Source: JBASEY01 sp049652745 (GTDB lineage: Bacteria; CSSED10-310). From it: a DNA stretch of 64,000 nucleotides. The notes under the pieces are model-generated. The model was not told the DNA's origin. It did no database searches and saw nothing but the letters and a program-made list of their open reading frames with translations. Both the position numbers and the translations under genes were made by a program. Location of the stretch: assembly GCA_049652745.1 (NCBI GenBank), contig JBASEY010000029.1, positions 310,001 through 374,000 on the forward strand. The letters run 5' to 3'. Shown here piece after piece: positions 16,937 through 24,914 of this stretch. Each line of letters opens with the position of its first letter. The stretch's first letter is position 1.

Positions 16937-19900
16937 ATGAAAAAATTTGTTATATCTTTTTGCATAGGTGTTTTAGCCGCCTTTCAGGTTTCAGGGCAGG
17001 TGATGGGCTATCCTTTTCCTGGTGACACACAGTATCCAGACAACGAAGGTCGACGCATCGACAGGATCGTTCTGGAAAACGATCGCTCTTTTAAAACGAT
17101 TGTCGTCGATGAAACCAACCAAGTCGCGCTTTGTGCTTCCGACAACCTGAACATTCCCTATATTGTGCGTTTCGATCTCAGCACATTTTCAAAAACCGGT
17201 CGATTGATCCTGGATAATGGGATGACATCGATTACGAGCTCCGCCATAGACCCGATTTCCGGAAACATCTGGTTTGGATCAAAAGGATATTGTCTGCTGA
17301 TAGATCCTGTTCAATTCGAAATACTCAGGATTGTTCCGATAGGAAATTTTCAAGTGGTGAAAATTCTATTTCATCCTATCGATCACAAGGTGTTGCTGCT
17401 AATAAAAGGTGATCAGGATGGAGTTATCGAGATGGATCCCATGGACATGTCATGTGGTTTTTACCCGTTTCCAGGGTTTAAAAATGTTTTCATCGATGCC
17501 GCCGTTTCATCAAAGGAGATGAGTCTCGTGATTCTGGCTTCATCGACACAATCCCATGTGATCCTGGCTGACTTGAATGGATACCAGGCAGTGTCGACAA
17601 CTGAAATTCCAGGCAATCACCCTGCCGCCGCCATTGCGCTGAACGCTGTCAGAAATGAGCTGTATGTTGCTGCGACCGGGTTGCCTGCCTATGTTCACCG
17701 GTATGATTTTCCAGAAATGACCGGAAAAGGTTCTCTTGAATTGCCTTTTGGCGAACGACCTCGGAATTTCATGTTTTGCGATGATCTAGGAACGCACGTT
17801 TTGTTGAATGACGGCGATAGTTCGGGTGGTTTGATAAAAATCGATGCCGCTTCTTTTCAGCGAGTCGACCGTTTGGATTTTGGAGATTTGAAATATCCAG
17901 CCTGCTACGACGGATTTCAGAACACGATTTTGATAGCGACGGAAAATACGCCGGGAGCGATTCTCCAAGTCGATCCGGATACGTTTACCATAACCCGGCA
18001 ACACGAGTTTCTTGATTGTGAAATATCGGCCGGTGAAATATTTGGCGCCCCGGCCCTGAATTCAATTTATCTTGTGGTTAAAAATTTGGGAGCTGCCAGA
18101 TTGGTCGGCTTCAACCCGGGAACCGGCCAAAGAAATTGTCATATTGACCTGCCGGCTGTAACGGGCACCGTCATATTGAGCGCTTGTGATGAGCATAACT
18201 CCATTGCCTATCTTGTTGAGTCCGGTGATCCGGAGTGGATATTATCGGTTGATCTGCAAAAAGGCGAAATGCTTGAACGAAAACAACTCCCGGTAAATGG
18301 CGAATACAAAGATATCGAATACGTTGAAGCATCCAATTCATTGTTTCTATTGACAAATGATTCAATAATTGAAATAGATGCGGTCTCTTTCTCCTCAATT
18401 GATTCGAAAGCTCTTGAATCGGACGTAATTCCTGCTGTGACGTTTGCCTTGGATCGACAGCATTCATTTCTGCTGGTGGGTGGAGGCGGCAATTTCGGGA
18501 AAATGGTTCAATATTCATTTTCTCCTCTGGCTTTTAACGGCATCATCGAACTCGATCCCGGTGAACGCAAAGTCGTTTTATTGGAAGCCGACAAGTCGTC
18601 AATGGAAATCTTCACTGTCGTTGATGCAACCCCATATAAAATCAAACGATTTGACACGACAACCCTAGAGTTTACGATGACGCTTAACCTGCCGTTCAAT
18701 GGAAAAGACTTGATTGGCTTCCACATAATGTCCAATTTGGATCAGGCGTTGGTTATCGAAAAAGGGGGAACGACGCGAATCCATCGTCTGGATATCCATG
18801 ACAATACCTGGATATCGCCGGTGACACTTCAGCCCGGTGAATGCTATATAGACGGTCACATCGTCGAATCTGAACCCTATGCATTTATCGGCCTGGCGGG
18901 TATTTGTCCTTCAATTGTCCGCTATGGTGCGACACAAGCACAAGCCATCCATGGCTCATGGGCGTCCCTTGATCAAACGTCATATCTGGAGTCCTTGAAT
19001 TTTTATTCGCATGAAGCGGGCAACCAAGTCAGGTTGGCGGTTTACGATTGTGCCGGCATGCTGTTATGGGAATCGGGCTTACTGGAAAACACAGCCGAGA
19101 ACGATTGGTTGGAAGCTCTTGTCAGTGAAGGCGATCCTTCCGAATTGATACTGGCTCCTGATGACTACCTGCTGGCTTTTCAGGTGACAGGCAACGGGCG
19201 CTCACCGTCGGCAACAGCAGCCGCTCCAGGCCGCAGCATAAGGTCGGCATGGCCTTACGGGCAGTTTCCAAATGCTCTGGTGACCTGGGATGATACCGAC
19301 GTTCTGTGGTCGATATATGCAGATTGTTCGCCCGTGCAACCATCGCCGACACCCTCGTTTACGCCCGAGACTCCGAATTCCCCTTCTCCAACCCCAAGCC
19401 CTGAGCCGTCATCCACCCCGACAACGAGCTTTTCGCCCACCTGTACACCGACGCAAGAACCTCAGAACACGGCAACACCGACCATGCCGCCGTCGAATTC
19501 CCCGACGCCGACGGAGCATCCTGCGGACACTCCCACCGCTACACCGACGCCGGTAATCACACATACGCCTTCTCCGACTCAGAACCCCGATCCTTCGGCC
19601 ACGCCGACAACGGGTTTTACGCCGACTCATACACCGACGCAAAAACCCCACCACACGCCGACACCGACGATGTCTCCATCGAATTCTCCGACACCGACCT
19701 CATGTTCCACTATGACTCCGCGCCCCGGGTCAGGCGTCGATCTGATGCTGACGAAAAGCAAATTCCATCCGGGAGATCGCTTTTGCCTTCAGGCGCGCTT
19801 GGCAAATACGGAACCATCGCCATTGAATGTCGAGCTTTATGTCATTTTGGATGTGTACGGTGATTATTGGTTCGGCCCGGATTGGTCGCAACATGTCGAT

Positions 19901-20593
19901 GCCTATAAATTGAACGGCTTTTTAGGGGTCAGAACCCTGACGATTTTCGATTTTATCTGGCCGGAAGTGGATTCGGAGGCGCAGGGCATCGTCTTCTGGG
20001 CCGGTATGGTGGCGGAAGGCGAATCAACGATCTTCGGATTCTATGATCGAATTGAATTCGCTTATGGCGAAAAACCGGTAGCTCCCACACCCACGCCTAC
20101 AAATACGCCTACACAAGGAGAGACTCCGACACCCGCACCAACCGGTACATCGACGCAACCCCATACGCCTACTCCTGAACCGACTGAAACAGCTACGCCT
20201 GAACCTGACGGCATAAGATATGTGTTCGTCACGAAGGACCCCGTGGCTTATCCAGGCGAAAACTGCCAAGAACAAGATATATACTGCTTTGCACCGGAAC
20301 GCATGTATTTTTGTTCGGAATGGCAACCCATTGTTTTCCTGGAAAATATCGGTGCTTTACCGGTGAATGTCAGCATTAAACTGGATGGAAGAAATCCCGA
20401 CGATTTTCAAGTCGAATATCATAATTTATATATCAACCCGGCAGAAACAAAGGCTGTAAACACGCGTTTTTGCCCACTATCACCCCCTGATCAGTTGAAA
20501 AGCGCTGAGATGATCGTGGAATGGAACGGCGGATCGGTCATGATCGAAGTCAAAGGATGGTGTGTCGCAGGAAAAGGAGAAAACCGTAGATGA
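16937..20593 (+). CDS. Secreted beta-propeller-like protein with Thr-Pro linkers and two C-terminal beta domains
   Basis: A 1218-residue exported protein (signal peptide about 1-24, MKKFVISFCIGVLAAF then QVSG). Residues about 30-680 are a long run of propeller-like repeats with recurring VDLQKG, IDAASFQRVDRLDFG and VDPDTFTI strands, resembling YVTN/WD-type surface propellers. A beta domain follows (about 685-795; QVRLAVYDCAGMLLWES). A Thr-Pro linker (about 798-932) leads to a domain with ILDVYGDYWFGPDW (about 933-1044), then a second linker and a final Cys-containing domain (about 1092-1218). No catalytic motif is visible. The gene at 20590 has the same layout and overlaps its stop by ATGA. 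ATG 16937 is chosen over an upstream TTG because it starts the signal peptide. A surface binding or structural role is a guess. Confidence 0.8.
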   Translation: MKKFVISFCIGVLAAFQVSGQVMGYPFPGDTQYPDNEGRRIDRIVLENDRSFKTIVVDETNQVALCASDNLNIPYIVRFDLSTFSKTGRLILDNGMTSITSSAIDPISGNIWFGSKGYCLLIDPVQFEILRIVPIGNFQVVKILFHPIDHKVLLLIKGDQDGVIEMDPMDMSCGFYPFPGFKNVFIDAAVSSKEMSLVILASSTQSHVILADLNGYQAVSTTEIPGNHPAAAIALNAVRNELYVAATGLPAYVHRYDFPEMTGKGSLELPFGERPRNFMFCDDLGTHVLLNDGDSSGGLIKIDAASFQRVDRLDFGDLKYPACYDGFQNTILIATENTPGAILQVDPDTFTITRQHEFLDCEISAGEIFGAPALNSIYLVVKNLGAARLVGFNPGTGQRNCHIDLPAVTGTVILSACDEHNSIAYLVESGDPEWILSVDLQKGEMLERKQLPVNGEYKDIEYVEASNSLFLLTNDSIIEIDAVSFSSIDSKALESDVIPAVTFALDRQHSFLLVGGGGNFGKMVQYSFSPLAFNGIIELDPGERKVVLLEADKSSMEIFTVVDATPYKIKRFDTTTLEFTMTLNLPFNGKDLIGFHIMSNLDQALVIEKGGTTRIHRLDIHDNTWISPVTLQPGECYIDGHIVESEPYAFIGLAGICPSIVRYGATQAQAIHGSWASLDQTSYLESLNFYSHEAGNQVRLAVYDCAGMLLWESGLLENTAENDWLEALVSEGDPSELILAPDDYLLAFQVTGNGRSPSATAAAPGRSIRSAWPYGQFPNALVTWDDTDVLWSIYADCSPVQPSPTPSFTPETPNSPSPTPSPEPSSTPTTSFSPTCTPTQEPQNTATPTMPPSNSPTPTEHPADTPTATPTPVITHTPSPTQNPDPSATPTTGFTPTHTPTQKPHHTPTPTMSPSNSPTPTSCSTMTPRPGSGVDLMLTKSKFHPGDRFCLQARLANTEPSPLNVELYVILDVYGDYWFGPDWSQHVDAYKLNGFLGVRTLTIFDFIWPEVDSEAQGIVFWAGMVAEGESTIFGFYDRIEFAYGEKPVAPTPTPTNTPTQGETPTPAPTGTSTQPHTPTPEPTETATPEPDGIRYVFVTKDPVAYPGENCQEQDIYCFAPERMYFCSEWQPIVFLENIGALPVNVSIKLDGRNPDDFQVEYHNLYINPAETKAVNTRFCPLSPPDQLKSAEMIVEWNGGSVMIEVKGWCVAGKGENRR
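19330..19733 (+). repeat. Long Thr/Ser-Pro-coding repeat (linker)
   Basis: Degenerate short repeats (CCGACACC, ACGCCGAC and variants) encode about 135 residues of Pro/Thr/Ser linker. Two larger units resemble each other: one contains TPTQEPQNTATPTMPPSNSP and the other TPTQKPHHTPTPTMSPSNSP, indicating an internal duplication of roughly 180 bases. Confidence 0.8.
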
Positions 20594-23500
20594 AAAATAT
20601 AAATAAAACGATTTCTTTCGGATTTGGCTGTCTTCTTTGGATATTCTTCACAGAAACAACCGTCTTTTCAGGCGTCATGGGTGTCGACGAACCGGGAACG
20701 ATAAACTGGTCGAATGCATGGTACGGCTGCATCGAAGATGTGCTGATCCTCGATAACGATACCATGCCTTTAGGCGTGTCGATTGACCAACAGGAAGATA
20801 TTGCAAGAGTGCATTTTGTTTGTACTACTCCTTATTTTAGAAAGCTGGATCTTAAAACAGGCGAAATCTTTATGCCTATCAGATGGAATTATGCATTGGG
20901 TAATATTGTTTCATCGACTGAAATGAGTCAAAAGGGTCGAACACTTTTTTTGTCTCAACAGATTGGTTTTTCATTTTTAATTCAATCATCAAACAATGAT
21001 GACACTATCTCGCAAGTCGACAGGCTGGAATGTAAGGCTCTCCACCCCATTGTATATCATAATCTTTCTGACAGCGCTTTTTTTTGTAGCAGTAATGGAA
21101 AAAATCTGCATCGATACCATTTTGAATCCACTCAATTGCAAACTCTGACGCTGGAGGAAATCGACACCGCGATCACCGATCTGGTCATTGATGAGGACCA
21201 CGCCATAATCCACGTTTTATCTGGAGATTGTCCCGGTGACATCATAGCGGTTTCTTGCGACGACCTGCAGGTGATCGACGCGTTGACGCTGCCGGGCAAT
21301 CTGGAATGCAGAACCGGGGTCATGGATCACGCCTCTCGGCAGATGGTCTTAGCCGGCACTGACCATAGCCTTCCGGCAAGCTATCTGGTTCAAGTCGATC
21401 TGGAAACGTCCGTTGTCGGCGCCATAGCGGAAATCTCGCCTTCGGAGTTCAACATCGTTCCGCTGGGTTTTTACGGCTCGAATTTTATCGCGGCGATCCC
21501 TGGAGTCCCTTCGAAGCTGAAGGTTTTTGACGGGGAGGATCTGAGCTGCTTGGATTCCGTCGATTGCTCGGACGAATTCGGGCGTGTGAAATACGGCGCT
21601 TTGAGTGAAAACTCGATAGTTGTGGTAGACGACGGTTATCCTGCCCGAGTCGACGTTTTCCGATGTGACCCGTTCAGCTTTCAACGGTCTATACAATTTA
21701 CAGGCAGAGATCAGCAGGTTATCTGCTCGGCAATCAATCCGCTTCACGACCAGTTGATGGTGTCACGCAACGGGACGAATCCGGCGGTGCTTATCCTGGT
21801 CGATCTCGAGACTTTTTCACGCGTTGGAGAAATCGATTATAATCTGAACACTTCGGGCTGTTTTTCGCTGCTGTCTTCGGATCGAACCGGTGACTTCACC
21901 TATGGCTATCATAGCGGAGAACCGGCATATCTCGTCAAAATCCGGAACGACGATTATCAGATCGACATTGCGGAGCCTCTGAACGTGCCTGATCGATGCG
22001 TCGACTTGCTGGTGGACCAGGACGCTTCCCACCTATTCGTCATATACGGCCAGACTTTGGCGCGTCATAATCTGCTCACGCTTGAACTTGAAGAGAACAT
22101 CGTCATGCCGGGTCAGCCGTCGGCAGGTCTGGCGAAAATTCTATCGGACCCGTCCCGGGATGTATTGGTTGTCAGCAACCAGTACGGCCAGGTTTTCAAA
22201 GTGAGCAAGTCGCCTTTGCAGGTGATCGATGAAACGGGATTGACCGAGGTCACCGGATCGATAACCGACGGCATTTATCTGGCGGATCAGGGTTCCTGCG
22301 TATATGCCCTGAATGACTTCCAGCAAAGGCCCGCCCGCCTGGTTGAGTTGAATCTGGATAGTTTTTCGTATCAAGATGAATGCGTGTGTGACGATTTGGA
22401 ACTTGAAATATCGTCTCTTGTTTACGATAACGCACATCAATTGTTGAACCTGGCTACCTATTATCATTGGGGAGGAATACTGACCTATAACGTAAACCCG
22501 TTCATCCGGCTGGGAGAAAACAGTACTATTTCTGTGAGTCGATTTACGGAAAAAGGGGTTTTCGACACGACGTCTCGACGGGCGTATTGGCTGAATTCTT
22601 TTTTGGGGGGACGTGTAATAGCCACTCGTAATACAAACAAGGGTTTTATCGCCGGGTCGACCGCCGTTTTGAACGAGGAGGCGGAAATGCTCGAGATCTC
22701 TTTGTACTCCTATGCCGCTGCGGGAACAGTACGTCTGGCGGTATATGATCATGGAATGCAGTTGCTTTGGGAGTCGGCTGAAATCGCCAATACCTGTCAA
22801 GAAGACTGGATTCGTGTGGCGATTTCAGACGGGTATCCCAGCAGGTTGGAGCTGACTCAGGGTGAGTATCGGCTGGCGTTTCAGGTAAGCGGTGTAGAGC
22901 GGATCACATCCGCCCATAGCGGAGAAGTCGGTGATGGTTTCAGGCAGCCGGCAGCTTTCGGGCCTTTTCCGGAAAGGCTCTGGTATCCGGAAAACACGTC
23001 GGACAGATGGGCGATTTTTGCAAGTTGGGAATCCCTTTTTCCGACGATGACCCCGACCACTACGCCCACTTCAACGCCGCAGCCCGAGGACACGCCGACA
23101 CCCGCGGATACGATGACACCAACTCCTGAGGATACAGAGACACCGACGCCGGATGTTTCGGCGACGCCTACGTCCGAGAATACGTCAACCCCGACACCGG
23201 CGGATACGTCGATGCCGACCGCCACTGCGACGCCTTCTTTACCGACCGAGACGCCTTCATCGACTTACACACAGGCGCCGACGGCAACGCAGACGCCCAC
23301 TCCCGGCACACCGCCGCCGTCTCCGACGGAAACTCCTGTGCCGACGAATACCGCGACAGCGACCAGCACTCCTACTCCATACATTCCAGGGGTGCGTTTG
23401 TTTTTGAACCAAAGTCTTTTTCAGCCGGGGGATATCTTCAGCTTCAGCGCTCAAGTGACACCGGCGCTCGGGACTCCCTTACCGGTGACGCTTTGGATTA

Positions 23501-23730
23501 TTTTGGATGTCTATGGCAGCTACTGGTTCGGACCGGGATGGACCGACGAACTCGACTGGTACAAACTGGGCCGGCTGGATAGAACGATTACCGAAAGTAT
23601 TTTGGAATTTACATGGCCTTCCGCTTGTGGAGCGCTGTATGACATCGCATTCTGGGGAGCCATGCTTCAAGCGGATACATGGGGTCTCATCGGTGAATAC
23701 GATAGAATAGAATTCGGTTTTCAGGAATGA
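20590..23730 (+). CDS. Secreted beta-propeller-like protein, paralogue of the preceding gene
   Basis: A 1046-residue exported protein with the architecture of its upstream neighbour: signal peptide (about 1-28), propeller-like repeats (about 40-700; CDDLQVIDALTLPG, VDLETFSRVGEIDYN), a beta domain with VRLAVYDHGMQLLWES (about 700-815), a Thr-Pro linker (about 817-932) and the terminal domain with LWIILDVYGSYWFGPGW and EYDRIEFGF (about 933-1046). It lacks the upstream protein's extra final domain. The ATG overlaps the previous stop (ATGA), with AGGAG about ten bases upstream, so the two are co-translated. Its 3' end overlaps the convergent rlmN gene by ten bases. The function is unknown; a surface adhesive or structural protein is plausible. 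Confidence 0.8.
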   Translation: MKNINKTISFGFGCLLWIFFTETTVFSGVMGVDEPGTINWSNAWYGCIEDVLILDNDTMPLGVSIDQQEDIARVHFVCTTPYFRKLDLKTGEIFMPIRWNYALGNIVSSTEMSQKGRTLFLSQQIGFSFLIQSSNNDDTISQVDRLECKALHPIVYHNLSDSAFFCSSNGKNLHRYHFESTQLQTLTLEEIDTAITDLVIDEDHAIIHVLSGDCPGDIIAVSCDDLQVIDALTLPGNLECRTGVMDHASRQMVLAGTDHSLPASYLVQVDLETSVVGAIAEISPSEFNIVPLGFYGSNFIAAIPGVPSKLKVFDGEDLSCLDSVDCSDEFGRVKYGALSENSIVVVDDGYPARVDVFRCDPFSFQRSIQFTGRDQQVICSAINPLHDQLMVSRNGTNPAVLILVDLETFSRVGEIDYNLNTSGCFSLLSSDRTGDFTYGYHSGEPAYLVKIRNDDYQIDIAEPLNVPDRCVDLLVDQDASHLFVIYGQTLARHNLLTLELEENIVMPGQPSAGLAKILSDPSRDVLVVSNQYGQVFKVSKSPLQVIDETGLTEVTGSITDGIYLADQGSCVYALNDFQQRPARLVELNLDSFSYQDECVCDDLELEISSLVYDNAHQLLNLATYYHWGGILTYNVNPFIRLGENSTISVSRFTEKGVFDTTSRRAYWLNSFLGGRVIATRNTNKGFIAGSTAVLNEEAEMLEISLYSYAAAGTVRLAVYDHGMQLLWESAEIANTCQEDWIRVAISDGYPSRLELTQGEYRLAFQVSGVERITSAHSGEVGDGFRQPAAFGPFPERLWYPENTSDRWAIFASWESLFPTMTPTTTPTSTPQPEDTPTPADTMTPTPEDTETPTPDVSATPTSENTSTPTPADTSMPTATATPSLPTETPSSTYTQAPTATQTPTPGTPPPSPTETPVPTNTATATSTPTPYIPGVRLFLNQSLFQPGDIFSFSAQVTPALGTPLPVTLWIILDVYGSYWFGPGWTDELDWYKLGRLDRTITESILEFTWPSACGALYDIAFWGAMLQADTWGLIGEYDRIEFGFQE
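23040..23385 (+). repeat. Thr-Pro-coding repeat (linker)
   Basis: Short repeats such as GACACCGACGCC and CCGGATACG encode about 115 residues built on ETPTPD, DTPTPAD and similar motifs, with more acidic residues than the linkers of the peptidases. Confidence 0.75.
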
Positions 23731-24782
23731 GAGTGTCCCGGATCCCCTGCCAACTGACCGCAGGCTGCTTGTATGCCTGCACCCCGACTGTTGCGGATTC
23801 GAACGATGAACCCGGCATCGTGCAGGCGCTTTTGAAAGGCTGAAATGGTATCCGGGTCAGAACAGGTGAACGGCGAATTGGAAGAAGCGTTAAAGGGGAT
23901 CAAGTTGATTTTATATCGGCGTCTGTTCAACAGACGAACCAACTTGTCGGCTTGCTGCAAAGCATCGTTGACGCCCTGCAGCATCACGTATTCACAGGTA
24001 ATCTGATGCTGCCGTGAGGGCAATGGATAGGCATTCAGAGCGGCTAACAATGTTTTCAGGGGATATTTTTTATTGATCGGCATTATTCGGGATCGCGTCG
24101 TATCATCGGCGGCGTTCAGAGAAACAGCGAGGTTCACTCCCAGACCGGCTTTACCCAAACGGTGGATTTCCGGAACGATGCCCGCCGTTGAAACGGTGAT
24201 GCGTCTAGGCGACCATCCCAGGCCTCGAGCATCCGTCAGTTTCTTTATAGCTTCGATCACGGCGTCGGAATTCAATAAAGGTTCCCCCATACCCATGAAA
24301 ACGATGTTGCCGTGGCTGCCGCATCCGGTGATTTTCTGAGCATGCAGAACTTGCGACAGGATTTCACCCGAGGACAGATTTCGAACGATTCCCATCGCGC
24401 CGGTTGCACAAAACCGGCAACCCAATACGCAACCGACCTGGCTTGAAACACATAGGGTATATCCCGTTTCCGAAGGGATATAAACGGTTTCGACCACATG
24501 AGAATCCTGTAAAGCCAAAACAAACTTCATAACCCCCGTAGGGTCCGATAACGATTGTCGAAGGATCGTTCCCAGCGGATAAAACGATAAGTCCAGAGAA
24601 CGCCTGAGCTCCTTGGACAAATCCGTCATCGCATCAAAAGCCGTCGCCGCCTTCAAATAGATCCAGTTGAATATCTGGGCGGCGTGAAAAGATGGAAAAC
24701 CATGTTCCGATAACCAGGCGATCAATTGATCGTGATCCAAATCGGTGATGATCTTTTTTTCAGTCGGACTTTTCCTTTCCAT
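23721..24782 (-). CDS. rlmN: RlmN, 23S rRNA A2503 (and tRNA A37) C2-methyltransferase
   Basis: A 353-residue radical SAM methyltransferase that puts a methyl group on C2 of adenine 2503 in 23S rRNA; many also modify A37 of some tRNAs. The cluster motif CVLGCRFC is at residues 118-125, followed by ATGAMG. MGMGEPLLN, the TVSTAG stretch, NLAVSLNA and CEYVMLQGVND are diagnostic, and the Cys in IQAACGQLAGD near the C-terminus is the expected second catalytic cysteine. The start is placed at the ATG at 24782 because AAGAGGA lies six bases upstream; in-frame ATGs further up would add a tail not typical of the family. It stands alone among secreted-protein genes, divergent from the gene at 24915. Confidence 0.96.
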   Translation of the reverse strand: MERKSPTEKKIITDLDHDQLIAWLSEHGFPSFHAAQIFNWIYLKAATAFDAMTDLSKELRRSLDLSFYPLGTILRQSLSDPTGVMKFVLALQDSHVVETVYIPSETGYTLCVSSQVGCVLGCRFCATGAMGIVRNLSSGEILSQVLHAQKITGCGSHGNIVFMGMGEPLLNSDAVIEAIKKLTDARGLGWSPRRITVSTAGIVPEIHRLGKAGLGVNLAVSLNAADDTTRSRIMPINKKYPLKTLLAALNAYPLPSRQHQITCEYVMLQGVNDALQQADKLVRLLNRRRYKINLIPFNASSNSPFTCSDPDTISAFQKRLHDAGFIVRIRNSRGAGIQAACGQLAGDPGHSHS

Positions 24783-24859
24783 AATCATTCCTCTTAAGAT
24801 GAATATCATTTTTAATGGCGAAAAGGTAGGCGTACTGTCAACTGAACCGCCTGATGGAT

Positions 24860-24888
24860 TTGACAATAAAGGCTAAAAACCGTTTAAT
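24860..24888 (+). promoter_or_regulatory. Sigma-70-type promoter of the gene at 24915
   Basis: TTGACA at 24860-24865 and TTTAAT at 24883-24888 with a 17-base spacer, ending 26 bases before the ATG, in the divergent gap between rlmN and the secreted linker protein. Confidence 0.7.
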
Positions 24889-24914
24889 TACAAGAACGAT
24901 GAGGGAGAGTTTGG

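Noticed and set aside
24783..24866. Longer RlmN N-terminus from upstream starts
   Set aside because: The ATG at 24782 has a well-spaced ribosome site and gives the normal family length; the upstream stretch also overlaps the -35 region of the divergent promoter.
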